DNA of 43,915 nucleotides from Onthomorpha sp937906975 (GCA_045614605.1 JAZLDH010000010.1:1-43915); one strand, 5' to 3'. Shown: positions 1 through 7,941, counted from the first letter of the stretch. Notes: generated by a model from the sequence alone, not told the origin. Translations and numbers: made by a program.

Positions 1-106
1 TAAAAAAAATAATATATATATAAATAAAGACATTTTTTATTTTTTTCTTTCATTGAATTTATTTTTGCATTAAATCACGAAAAAGCAACCTCAATTTTCG
101 TGAATT

Positions 107-137
107 TTTGTCGTTATTAAAAAATGTTTTACCTTTG
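107..137 (+). promoter_or_regulatory. Bacteroidota-type promoter of the left structured element
   Basis: A -33 TTTG (107-110) is followed after 19 bases by the -7 box TACCTTTG (130-137), matching the TAnnTTTG consensus of Bacteroidota primary sigma factors. The whole promoter, spacer included, recurs almost unchanged on the minus strand at 28138-28168, which argues that it is functional. A perfect 9-bp inverted repeat (75-83 with 95-103, TCACGAAAA/TTTTCGTGA) sits just upstream. It could be an operator or the hairpin of a terminator for a gene outside the window, and it is not present in the other copy. Confidence 0.75.
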
Positions 138-143
138 TGGGTA

Positions 144-395
144 AGTTATTAACCCTTAAAATTGGAGAAAAAAAAGGAGACAAAGAATAATTACATTTAG
201 ACTTAAAAAATTTTAATGACATAAAACAGCGTTTTTGCTTATAATTGGTTATATGAAATCTCGACAATTTCAGAAAATTCACCAAAGAATAAGTGAAAAA
301 CGCTCACGTATCATAGCGTGGGCTTTTTCTTATTTGGTGAATTAGGTAGTCGAGAACCTCATATAACGATAAGAAAAAAAGTTCCACGCTTTTTT
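144..395 (+). ncRNA. Putative structured RNA or 5' leader, left copy
   Basis: This region begins just after a good promoter and folds into one long rod. A small AGC/GCT hairpin lies at 228-240. The outer stem is 248-255 with 360-367 and 259-265 with 349-355, split by an internal loop AAA/ACCT. The middle stem is 276-283 with 336-343, then 288-293 with 329-334. The apical stem is 302-308 with 317-323. It ends in a weak hairpin plus U-run (about 378-395). A homologous copy lies on the minus strand at about 27899-28131, with loops conserved and stems showing compensatory changes. No Rfam family was recognised; 6S-like or cis-leader roles are both possible. The next gene downstream starts at 467. 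Confidence 0.6.
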
Positions 396-466
396 ATGCC
401 CATAAGTCAAAGAAAAAAATCAGTATCTCGCCTTTGGGACTTAGGTAAAGTAAGTATCAAAAAAAT

Positions 467-1204
467 ATGAGTAAGAAAAGTTGTTTTTATTATTCGGAAG
501 AAAATGATCCAAACATCTTTGAGTATAAAATAACTCAATATATGCGATTGGATTATTTGTTTGAGCTTCTTGAAACAAATAAATATCATGTAACAAAAAG
601 AGGAGAGTTTGAAGATGCTTTTGAAATAGCTCCCGTAAATCCTTTCCTTGTAAGTTTAGAACCTGCAGAAGATTATTTTAAAAAGGATAAAGATAGAACT
701 AAGGCTTATAAGAAAATAGAACAAATTGAAAAGGACTGTAAAGATCTTGCTAAATTTCCAATATCTTGTTGGTGTAAAAAAGAAAATGAAAGTTCAATGA
801 TGTGGAAACTTTATGCACACAAAATAGGAGCTTGTATAAAAACCACTATTAGTAAGTTTATTGATTCAATAGATTTAGATCTTTCTGTTGAAAATGTGGA
901 TAAAATTGTTTGCGGTTCAATTAATTATCGCAAAATGCCTTGTTATCCCGATGAAAAAGGTATGTTTTTTACTAAAGATATAGGTTATTCGGAAGAAGAA
1001 GAGTTTCGATTTTACTTTGACTTTGATAAATTTGTTGATAACGATAAAAAATTCGCCAAAATACCAATTAGAACAAAAGAAATGATTGATGAAATTATTC
1101 TTTCTCCATTTATCAGTAAAAAATCAGCAGATATATTTTCTGAAATATTAAAAGAAAGATATAATATAAAAAATGTAAAACATTCAAAAATGAGAATAAA
1201 ATGA
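467..1204 (+). CDS. DUF2971 domain protein
   Basis: This 245-residue soluble protein has the DUF2971 layout: an N-terminal segment about a residue-range likely to contact ligand (YMRLDYLFELLETNKYHVT, then FEDAFE near residue 52), a central CWCKKENESSMMWKLYAHK block (about 101-119) where other members have a W..Ya..h.G.ci pattern, and a C-terminal EEEEFRFYFDFDKF segment. The molecular role of DUF2971 is not established; members are often found in accessory or defence-related neighbourhoods. There is no signal peptide. The ATGA at 1201-1204 makes its stop overlap the start of the following secreted LRR gene, so the two may be translationally coupled. In the second LRR locus no such gene lies between the structured element and the LRR gene, so this one looks like an insertion into the unit. 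Confidence 0.7.
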   Translation: MSKKSCFYYSEENDPNIFEYKITQYMRLDYLFELLETNKYHVTKRGEFEDAFEIAPVNPFLVSLEPAEDYFKKDKDRTKAYKKIEQIEKDCKDLAKFPISCWCKKENESSMMWKLYAHKIGACIKTTISKFIDSIDLDLSVENVDKIVCGSINYRKMPCYPDEKGMFFTKDIGYSEEEEFRFYFDFDKFVDNDKKFAKIPIRTKEMIDEIILSPFISKKSADIFSEILKERYNIKNVKHSKMRIK

Positions 1205-3582
1205 AAAGATTAGCTTTATTTATCTGCACTTTATTATGTGCAAACGTGCTTTTGGCACAAACAAGATTTTGGGTTGGCGATTTGCAGTATGAAGTAACGG
1301 GAACAAACAAGGTAGAAGTGCACGATTGTTGGAATTCCACAACCTCAATAGTTATTCCCGACACAGTAACATATCAAGAAATAAATTATTGTGTTACTTC
1401 TATTGGAGATGAAGCGTTTTATTATTGCTTAAGTTTAACTTCTGTTACTATTCCAAATAGTGTTACTTCTATTGGTAATAGTGCGTTCGAATATTGCAGA
1501 AGTTTAACTTCTGTTACTATTCCAAATAGTGTTACTTCTATTGGAGAAGAAGCGTTCTATGTTTGCAATAGTTTAACTTCTATTACTATTCCTAATAGTG
1601 TTACTGAGATTGAATGGGGTGCGTTCAGTAATTGTAGTAACTTATCTTCTATAGATATTCCTAATAGTGTTACATCTATTGGAGGAGCTGCGTTCTGGGC
1701 TTGCAGTACTTTAACTTCTATTACTATACCTAATAGCATTACTTCTATTGCAGATGGCACGTTCGGTAGTTGTAGTAACTTATCTTCTATAGATATTCCT
1801 AATAGTGTTACCTCTATTGGAGAAGAAGCGTTCTATAATTGCAGTAGTTTAACTTCTATTACTATTCCTAATAGTGTTACTTCTATTGGAGCATATGCGT
1901 TCTATCGTTGCACTAATTTAACTTCTGTTACTTGTCTTGCTAATATTCCTCCAACAATTGAGTCTAATACTTTTTATTATACATCTTCTAATAAAACTCT
2001 TTATGTCAATTGTGGACTTAGAGAGTATTATATATTATATTGGGGTAGTGATTTTGATTCTAATAATATTCACGAAATCACTTTTGTTGTTAATGCAACT
2101 GCAAACAATGAAACATTTGGCTCGGTTGCTGTTGAGAGTGATTGCTCTTCGGCTACGCTTTCTGTAACTGCAAATGAAGGGTATTTGTTTGCAAATTGGA
2201 ATGATGGTAATACAGAAAACCCAAGAGTTGTTTCTCTTACAAGCGACACAAGTTTTGTTGCAAACTTTATTACTGCAACAGTAAACACTGATATTACTGC
2301 AACAATATGTCAAGGACAAACCTACACAGAAAACGACTTTAACGTAAGCGAAGCAGGAACTTATACTCAAACATTAACTGCTATAAATGGTGCTGATAGT
2401 ATTGTAACATTAACTTTAAATGTTAATCCTATATTTAATACAGAACTTACAGCAACAATATGCGAAGGCGCTGTATATAATGAAAACGGATTTAACGTAA
2501 GCGAAGCTGGTGTTTATACACAATCATTACAAACAATAAATGGTTGCGATAGTATCGTTACTCTTACTTTGAATGTTAATCCAATCTTCAATACTGAACT
2601 TACTGCTAACATTTGCGAGGGACAAGTTTACTCAGAAAATGGATTTAACGTTAGCGAAGCAGGTACTTACACACAATCACTTCAAACAATAAATGGTTGT
2701 GATAGTATCGTTACTTTGACTTTGAATGTAACGCCTTCTTATCACACAAACCTTACTGCTACTATTTGTGAGGGAAGTGAATTGAATATAAGTGGCTTTA
2801 ATGTTAGCGAAGCTGGTGTTTACACTCAATCTTATACTGCTGTGAACGGTTGCGACAGTATTGTAACTTTAACTGTTACTGCTTTGCCTGTGTATAATAC
2901 TAATCTTACTTTGACTATTTGCGAGGGTACTTCTCTTAATTTCTGTGGTTTCAATGTAACTGAGGGTGGTGTTTACACTCAATCTTATACTGCTATGAAT
3001 GGTTGCGATAGTATTGTTACTTTAACTGTTACCGAGTTACCTATTATTCATACTGACCTTACTTTAAGTATTTGTGAGGGTACTACTTTGAACTTCTCTG
3101 GATTTAATGTTAGCGAAGCTGGTACTTATACACAGACTTTACAATCTGCTAATGGTTGTGATAGCATCGTTACTTTGGTTGTTACTACTTATCCTACTTT
3201 TGATACTACTATAACTGCTACTATCAATGCTGGGGAAATGTATTCTGAATTTGGTTTCAATGAAAGTGAAGCGGGAACTTACGTTCAAAACCTTCAAACC
3301 GTAAATGGTTGTGATAGCACTATTACTTTAATTCTTAATGTTAATAGTTCTTTAATGGACGTTGAACATTCAGAGCTTTCATTCTATCCTAACCCAACTG
3401 ATAGCAAAATAACTTTCTCTTCAACAATAGAAAGAATAGAAGTAATAGACCAAACAGGTAGATGTGTTCTTACTTTCTCTAATGCAAGAGAAATAAACAT
3501 TGAATCATTGCCAAGTGGTGCGTATTACTTACGCTTAACAAACAATGACAAAGCTATAATGCGAAAAGTGATTAAGGAATAA
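1201..3582 (+). CDS. BspA-like leucine-rich-repeat surface protein with T9SS sorting domain
   Basis: A 793-residue exported protein. Residues 1-20 form a signal peptide ending in LLAQ. About 60-285 hold LRR_5 (BspA/TpLRR) repeats of 23 residues with the theme IPNSVTSIG..AFY.C. About 293-365 resemble an InlB B-repeat (NEGYLFANWNDGNTENPR). About 362-718 contain seven repeats of about 51 residues, each with TICEG and NGCDSIVTLT; the last lacks the first Cys. About 720-793 form a type A T9SS C-terminal domain (FYPNPT, then GAYYLRL and a basic tail). It is probably secreted through the outer membrane and anchored on the surface, with an adhesin-like role by inference. It overlaps the DUF2971 gene by four bases. 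A paralogue lies at 22430-27847. Confidence 0.93.
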   Translation: MKRLALFICTLLCANVLLAQTRFWVGDLQYEVTGTNKVEVHDCWNSTTSIVIPDTVTYQEINYCVTSIGDEAFYYCLSLTSVTIPNSVTSIGNSAFEYCRSLTSVTIPNSVTSIGEEAFYVCNSLTSITIPNSVTEIEWGAFSNCSNLSSIDIPNSVTSIGGAAFWACSTLTSITIPNSITSIADGTFGSCSNLSSIDIPNSVTSIGEEAFYNCSSLTSITIPNSVTSIGAYAFYRCTNLTSVTCLANIPPTIESNTFYYTSSNKTLYVNCGLREYYILYWGSDFDSNNIHEITFVVNATANNETFGSVAVESDCSSATLSVTANEGYLFANWNDGNTENPRVVSLTSDTSFVANFITATVNTDITATICQGQTYTENDFNVSEAGTYTQTLTAINGADSIVTLTLNVNPIFNTELTATICEGAVYNENGFNVSEAGVYTQSLQTINGCDSIVTLTLNVNPIFNTELTANICEGQVYSENGFNVSEAGTYTQSLQTINGCDSIVTLTLNVTPSYHTNLTATICEGSELNISGFNVSEAGVYTQSYTAVNGCDSIVTLTVTALPVYNTNLTLTICEGTSLNFCGFNVTEGGVYTQSYTAMNGCDSIVTLTVTELPIIHTDLTLSICEGTTLNFSGFNVSEAGTYTQTLQSANGCDSIVTLVVTTYPTFDTTITATINAGEMYSEFGFNESEAGTYVQNLQTVNGCDSTITLILNVNSSLMDVEHSELSFYPNPTDSKITFSSTIERIEVIDQTGRCVLTFSNAREINIESLPSGAYYLRLTNNDKAIMRKVIKE
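1396..1935 (+). repeat. 69-bp LRR-coding tandem repeats
   Basis: About eight tandem 69-bp units encode 23-residue LRR_5 repeats. Units are very similar at DNA level (for example the recurrent ATTCCTAATAGTGTTACTTC), which makes the array prone to slippage and recombination, so repeat number may vary between strains and the assembly may have collapsed units. Confidence 0.85.
2284..3354 (+). repeat. Seven ~153-bp tandem repeats coding a 51-residue Cys-pair module
   Basis: Each unit encodes a module beginning TATICEG and containing FNVSEAG.Y.Q and NGCDSIVTL. Two conserved cysteines per module suggest an intramodule disulphide. The same module occurs six times in the paralogue on the minus strand. 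Predicted to be a beta-rich stalk (inference). Confidence 0.8.
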
Positions 3583-3604
3583 AAGGTAAGTTTTTGAAAA
3601 ATTT

Positions 3605-3640
3605 AAAAAGCGATTTTGATTATTCAAAGTCGCTTTTTTT
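3605..3640 (+). terminator. Intrinsic terminator after the first LRR gene
   Basis: AAAAAGCGATTTTG pairs with CAAAGTCGCTTTTT across a six-base loop (one G-U pair), followed by a T-run. It lies 22 bases past the LRR stop codon. Confidence 0.85.
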
Positions 3641-3700
3641 ACTTTTTAACTTCTCTTTGTTGAAAAATCAACTTTAATGTAAATTTTTTCATTGATTTTC

Positions 3701-3730
3701 TTGGTATTAGAAAAAAAAGTTGTAATTTTG
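3701..3730 (+). promoter_or_regulatory. Promoter of the rpsL ribosomal operon
   Basis: The -7 box TAATTTTG (3723-3730) matches TAnnTTTG. A TTGG at 3701-3704 lies 18 bases upstream as a -33 element. It is the only promoter I could see ahead of the ribosomal block and predicts a leader of about 190 bases. Confidence 0.7.
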
Positions 3731-3737
3731 CATATTG

Positions 3738-3924
3738 AAAAAATTAGCGTCTCTGTATAGACTCGTTTCGTAACAGGTTGATTCTGATAGTTATGAAGGG
3801 TTGCGTGTCTTTGGAGATATTATTCTTAGGACCAATTGGCTGTGGTTTTTTGAACGTTGAATTTTTTTAATTTTAGTTAAAAAGTAAAAAGTATAATTAA
3901 AAAAGAAAAAGAACATATTTCGAT
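3738..3924 (+). other. Long 5' leader of rpsL
   Basis: About 190 untranslated bases lie between the predicted start of transcription and the rpsL ATG. They hold a small hairpin (3749-3752 with 3759-3762, GTCT/AGAC) and a CCAATTGG palindrome followed by a T-run near 3833-3850. This could be a ribosomal-protein autoregulatory leader, but no known leader class was recognised. No ORF of note lies here. Confidence 0.35.
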
Positions 3925-4308
3925 ATGCCAACAATTCAACAATTAATCCGTAAAGGACGTACAAAAATGGAGTACAAGAGTAAATCTCCTGCATTGGACT
4001 CTTGCCCTCAACGTAGAGGTGTTTGTACTAGAGTGTACACTACTACACCTAAAAAGCCAAACTCAGCGATGAGAAAAGTTGCCAGAGTAAAATTAACTAA
4101 TGGTAAAGAAGTGAATGCTTACATACCAGGAGAAGGTCATAACTTACAAGAACACTCTATCGTAATGATTAGAGGTGGTCGTGTTAAGGACTTACCAGGT
4201 GTTAGATATCACATCATTCGTGGAGCTTTGGATACTGCTGGTGTTGATGGTAGAAAACAAAGACGTTCAAAATATGGTACAAAGAGACCAAAAGATGCAA
4301 AGAAATAG
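3925..4308 (+). CDS. rpsL: 30S ribosomal protein S12
   Basis: S12 sits at the decoding centre of the 30S subunit and controls translational accuracy. The 127 residues carry the family motifs TTPKKPNSAMRKVARV, with the lysine that is altered in streptomycin-resistant mutants of other bacteria (wild-type Lys here), and KDLPGVRYH, containing the Asp that RimO methylthiolates in some species. Length is normal. It is the first gene of the block; rpsG follows after 31 bases. In many Bacteroidota rpoC lies upstream of this gene; here an LRR gene does. Confidence 0.98.
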   Translation: MPTIQQLIRKGRTKMEYKSKSPALDSCPQRRGVCTRVYTTTPKKPNSAMRKVARVKLTNGKEVNAYIPGEGHNLQEHSIVMIRGGRVKDLPGVRYHIIRGALDTAGVDGRKQRRSKYGTKRPKDAKK

Positions 4309-4339
4309 TTAATTGAGGAAATTTACACTTTAAGGAAAG

Positions 4340-4807
4340 ATGAGAAAAGCAAAACCAAAGAAAAGGATAATTCTTCCAGATCCTAAGTTTAATGATGTTT
4401 TAGTTACAAAATTCGTTAACAACATCATGCTAAAAGGAAAGAAAATGATCGCTTATAATATTTTTTATGAAGCAATTGATATAGTTACTGAACGTTCAAA
4501 TGAAAATGGATTAGAAGTTTGGAAAAAAGCATTAGCAAACGTTACTCCTCAAGTTGAGGTTAGAAGTAGAAGAGTTGGAGGTGCTACTTTCCAAATCCCT
4601 TCTGAAATCCGCCCAGAAAGAAAACAATCTATGGGTATGAAAAACTTAATAGGATTTGCTCGTAAACGTAACGAAAAAACAATGGCTATTCGTTTGGCTT
4701 CTGAAATCTTAGCAGCTTACAAAGAAGAAGGTGCTGCTTTCAAAAAGAAAGAAGATATTCACAGAATGGCAGAAGCAAATAAGGCATTTTCACATTTTAG
4801 ATTCTAA
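4340..4807 (+). CDS. rpsG: 30S ribosomal protein S7
   Basis: S7 nucleates assembly of the 3' major domain of 16S rRNA and lines the E-site mRNA exit. At 155 residues it is full length. The conserved VEVRSRRVGGATFQIP segment and the basic N-terminus (MRKAKPKKR) identify it. It lies between rpsL and fusA in the standard str order, with only six bases before fusA. In other bacteria S7 is the repressor of the str operon; whether that holds here cannot be seen. Confidence 0.98.
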   Translation: MRKAKPKKRIILPDPKFNDVLVTKFVNNIMLKGKKMIAYNIFYEAIDIVTERSNENGLEVWKKALANVTPQVEVRSRRVGGATFQIPSEIRPERKQSMGMKNLIGFARKRNEKTMAIRLASEILAAYKEEGAAFKKKEDIHRMAEANKAFSHFRF

Positions 4808-4813
4808 GAAAGT

Positions 4814-6904
4814 ATGGCAGATTTAAAGCTAACTAGAAACATAGGTATTATGGCTCACATCGACGCTGGTAAGACAACAACTACTGAGCGTATTTTGTAT
4901 TTTACAGGAAAGAGCCATAAAATAGGGGAAACTCACGACGGAGCAGCAACAATGGACTGGATGGCTCAAGAACAAGAAAGAGGTATCACAATCACTTCTG
5001 CTGCTACAACAGTTTTCTGGAATTATAAAGAAAAACAATTCAAAATTAATATCATCGATACTCCGGGCCACGTTGATTTCACTGTTGAAGTTGAACGTTC
5101 TTTGAGAGTATTAGACGGAGCTGTTGCTTTGTTCTGTGCAGTTGGTGGTGTTGAGCCTCAATCTGAAACAGTTTGGAGACAAGCAGACAAATATATGGTT
5201 CCTCGTATAGGTTTCGTTAATAAAATGGACCGTGCTGGTGCTGACTTCTTTAACGTTCTTAAACAAATTAAAGAACGTCTTGGAGCAAACCCTATTCCAT
5301 TGACAATTCCTATCGGACAAGAAGATATGTTCAAAGGGGTTATTGACCTTATTTCTAATAAAGCATTGATGTATGATGAAGCTACTAACGGTACTACTTC
5401 ATACGAAGTTCCAATGCCAGAGGATTTAAAGGAAATAGCTGCTGAATATAGAAAAAAATTGATAGAAGGTGTTGCAGAAGAAGATGATGAGTTATTGATG
5501 AGATATATGGACGATGAAAACTCTATCACAGAAGAAGAAATGCTTTACCACATTCGTAAGGCTACATGTGAAATGAGAATCGTTCCGGTATTATGTGGTT
5601 CATCATTCAAAAACAAAGGTGTTCAAAATTTGATTAACGCTATTTGTGAATTTTTACCTTCTCCAATCGATATTCCTGAGGTTGAAGGAACTGATCCTAA
5701 CACAGGAGATGTTGTTACAAGAAAGGTGGATCCAAAAGCTCCTTTCTCTGCATTGGCATTTAAGATTGCAACTGACCCTTATGTTGGAAGAATTTGCTTT
5801 TTCCGTGTTTATTCAGGTGCACTTGATGCTGGTTCATACGTTTACAATGCTGCAACAGGCAAAAAAGAACGTATTTCAAGAGTAATGCAAATGCACGCTA
5901 ACAAGCAAAATCCTATGGACAGAATTGAAGCTGGTGATATAGGAGCAGCTGTTGGTTTTAAAGATATTAAGACAGGAAATACTCTTTGTGATGAAAATAA
6001 TCCTATCATATTGGAATCAATGACATTCCCTGAACCAGTGATTTCAATTGCGATAGAACCTACAAAACAAGCTGATATTGATAAATTCAATAACGCTTTA
6101 ATGAAACTTTCAGAAGAAGACCCTACATTGGTAATCAATACTGATGAAGATTCTGGTCAAACTATCATGAAAGGTATGGGTGAGTTACACTTAGATATCA
6201 TCATGGATAGATTGAAAAGAGAGTTCAATGTTGATTGTAATCAAGGTGCTCCTCAAGTTGCATATAAAGAAGCAATCACAACTGAAAGCAGCCACAGAGA
6301 AGTATTTAAGAAACAAACTGGTGGTAGAGGTAAATTCGCTGATATCGTATTTACTCTTTCTCCTGCTGATGAAGGTGTTAAAGGTTTACAATTTATCAAC
6401 GAAGTTAAGGGAGGTAATATTCCAAAAGAATTTATCCCTGCTGTTGAAAAAGGATTCAAGGCTGCAATGCAAAATGGTGTTTTAGCTGGATTCCCACTTG
6501 AAAGTATGAAGGTTGTATTGTCTGATGGTTCTTACCACCCAGTCGATTCAGATGCTTTATCATTCGAGTTATGTGCTAAAATGGCGTTTAAAGAAGCTGC
6601 TAAGAAAGCAAGACCTGTATTGTTAGAACCTATCATGTCAGTTGAAGTTAATACTCCTGATGCTTACTTAGGAGATGTTACTGGTGACTTGAATAGAAGA
6701 AGAGCTATTCTTGATAGTATAACTGCAAAAATAGGTGTTCAATCAGTTAGAGCTAAAGTTCCTTTGGCACAAATGTTTGGATATGTAACTTCTTTGAGAA
6801 CTATCACTTCTGGTAGAGCTAATTCAACAATGGAATTCTCTCACTATGCAGAAGCTCCAAAGGATGTTACTGAAACTGTATTAAAAAGTAAAGAAAACAA
6901 CTAA
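4814..6904 (+). CDS. fusA: Elongation factor G
   Basis: A translational GTPase that drives tRNA-mRNA translocation and, with RRF, ribosome recycling. The 696 residues contain all G motifs: AHIDAGKTTTTERIL (P-loop, about 13-27), RGITITSAA (switch I), DTPGHVDF (G3) and NKMDRAGADF (G4). Domains II to V follow, including the RGRGKFAD-like TGGRGKFAD segment of domain IV and the GxDP..FG segment near the C-terminus (LAQMFGYVTSLRT). It is followed after 12 bases by rpsJ; tuf, which often sits here in other phyla, is absent. Confidence 0.98.
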   Translation: MADLKLTRNIGIMAHIDAGKTTTTERILYFTGKSHKIGETHDGAATMDWMAQEQERGITITSAATTVFWNYKEKQFKINIIDTPGHVDFTVEVERSLRVLDGAVALFCAVGGVEPQSETVWRQADKYMVPRIGFVNKMDRAGADFFNVLKQIKERLGANPIPLTIPIGQEDMFKGVIDLISNKALMYDEATNGTTSYEVPMPEDLKEIAAEYRKKLIEGVAEEDDELLMRYMDDENSITEEEMLYHIRKATCEMRIVPVLCGSSFKNKGVQNLINAICEFLPSPIDIPEVEGTDPNTGDVVTRKVDPKAPFSALAFKIATDPYVGRICFFRVYSGALDAGSYVYNAATGKKERISRVMQMHANKQNPMDRIEAGDIGAAVGFKDIKTGNTLCDENNPIILESMTFPEPVISIAIEPTKQADIDKFNNALMKLSEEDPTLVINTDEDSGQTIMKGMGELHLDIIMDRLKREFNVDCNQGAPQVAYKEAITTESSHREVFKKQTGGRGKFADIVFTLSPADEGVKGLQFINEVKGGNIPKEFIPAVEKGFKAAMQNGVLAGFPLESMKVVLSDGSYHPVDSDALSFELCAKMAFKEAAKKARPVLLEPIMSVEVNTPDAYLGDVTGDLNRRRAILDSITAKIGVQSVRAKVPLAQMFGYVTSLRTITSGRANSTMEFSHYAEAPKDVTETVLKSKENN

Positions 6905-6916
6905 TAAATAATAATT

Positions 6917-7222
6917 GTGAGTCAAAGAATTAGAATTAAATTGAAATCGTACGATCACAACTTAGTAGATAAATCTGCTGAAAAGATCGTAAAAACTGTA
7001 AAATTGACAGGGGCACATGTGAGAGGACCTATTCCTTTGCCTACAAACAAGAAAATCTTTACAGTTAATCGTTCTACTTTCGTGAACAAAAAATCACGTG
7101 AGCAGTTCGAATTAAGTTCTTACAAAAGATTGTTAGATATAGACAGTACTTCATCAAAAACTGTTGATGCATTGGTAAAATTAGAATTACCAAGCGGTGT
7201 TGATGTTCAAATCAAAGTCTAA
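6917..7222 (+). CDS. rpsJ: 30S ribosomal protein S10 (NusE)
   Basis: S10 belongs to the 30S head and also joins NusB in antitermination complexes. The 101 residues are the usual length and include RIRIKLKSYDH and the GPIPLPT loop. Translation starts at GTG, which is required to give the conserved MSQRIRIKL N-terminus; there is no nearer in-frame ATG. It follows fusA by 12 bases and is separated from rplC by an 89-base gap with secondary structure. Confidence 0.97.
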   Translation: MSQRIRIKLKSYDHNLVDKSAEKIVKTVKLTGAHVRGPIPLPTNKKIFTVNRSTFVNKKSREQFELSSYKRLLDIDSTSSKTVDALVKLELPSGVDVQIKV

Positions 7223-7311
7223 TTAAAATCATTAAAAACGTAAGATAAATAGTGAATATTCAGCCGATGTCGTGAGATAAGCTGAGAATGTAAATAAATT
7301 AATTAAATTAA
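7223..7311 (+). promoter_or_regulatory. Structured gap before rplC
   Basis: This 89-base gap is long for the operon. TTCAGC (7259-7264) can pair with GCTGAG (7281-7286), enclosing a small CGA-TG-TCG hairpin (7265-7272). It lies where L4-type autoregulatory leaders of the S10 operon occur in other bacteria, but similarity to a known leader was not recognised. No promoter consensus is evident. Confidence 0.3.
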
Positions 7312-7941
7312 ATGTCAGGATTAATCGGAAAAAAAATTGGAATGACTAGCATCTATGATGCCTCCGGTAAACAAATGCCGTGCACAGTTATTGAAGCTGG
7401 TCCTTGTGTTGTAACACAAGTAAAAACTCCTGAAAAGGATGGTTACAGTGCTATACAATTAGCATTTGAAGAATTAAAGGAGAAAAATTGTACCAAACCA
7501 ATGAAAGGACATTTTGCAAAAGCAAATACTACTCCTAAGAGATATGTTGCAGAATTTTCTCGTTTTGAAGAAGGTTCTAAAAAAGCATTCGGAGAAGTAT
7601 TAACTTGTGAAGTTTTTGCAGAAGGAGAATTCGTTGACGTAGTCGGAATCTCAAAAGGTAAAGGATTCCAAGGTGTTGTAAAACGTCATGGTTTTAGTGG
7701 AGTTGGTGATAAAACTCACGGTCAACACGACAGATTACGTGCACCAGGTTCAGTAGGAGCATCTTCTTATCCTTCAAGATTATTCAAAGGTTTAAGAATG
7801 GCTGGAAGAACAGGGGGAAGAAGAGTAAAGGTTCAAAATTTACAAATTTTGAAAGTGATTGCTGAAAAGAATTTAGTATTAGTGAAAGGGTCTGTTCCAG
7901 GTCCTAAGGGTTCAATTTTAAAACTTGAGAGATGGAGTTAA
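7312..7941 (+). CDS. rplC: 50S ribosomal protein L3
   Basis: L3 is an early 50S assembly protein whose extension reaches the peptidyl-transferase centre. The 209 residues show GLIGKKIGMT at the N-terminus, GKGFQGVVKRHGF, and the basic loop RAPGSVGASSYPSR with MAGRTGGRRV, which includes the glutamine-containing HGQHD segment. The last ten bases overlap the start of rplD, implying coupled translation of L3 and L4. Confidence 0.98.
   Translation: MSGLIGKKIGMTSIYDASGKQMPCTVIEAGPCVVTQVKTPEKDGYSAIQLAFEELKEKNCTKPMKGHFAKANTTPKRYVAEFSRFEEGSKKAFGEVLTCEVFAEGEFVDVVGISKGKGFQGVVKRHGFSGVGDKTHGQHDRLRAPGSVGASSYPSRLFKGLRMAGRTGGRRVKVQNLQILKVIAEKNLVLVKGSVPGPKGSILKLERWS

Noticed and set aside
1..100. A second promoter at TATTTTTG (60-67)
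   Set aside because: It matches the -7 consensus, but no -33 is in place and such words are frequent in this AT-rich stretch.
248..367. The long imperfect palindrome as an integron attC site
   Set aside because: The ends are GTTAT... and ...ATAAC rather than the RYYYAAC/GTTRRRY boxes, and the stem changes compensate as in RNA. No integrase is near.
144..395. The structured element as 6S RNA, SRP RNA, RNase P RNA or tmRNA
   Set aside because: None of the hallmark sequences (SRP tetraloop GGAA domain, tRNA-like end, RNase P cores) is present. A 6S-like rod cannot be ruled out but two copies next to LRR genes do not fit.
1396..1935. Regular DNA repeats as a CRISPR array
   Set aside because: The 69-base units are in-frame LRR codons, with no spacers of unrelated sequence.
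2035..2370. Minus-strand ORFs of 72-111 codons inside the first LRR gene
   Set aside because: They are antisense shadows of repetitive coding sequence, with no family features.
5158..5529. Minus-strand ORF of 123 codons inside fusA
   Set aside because: Antisense to a highly conserved gene; composition is typical of a shadow frame.
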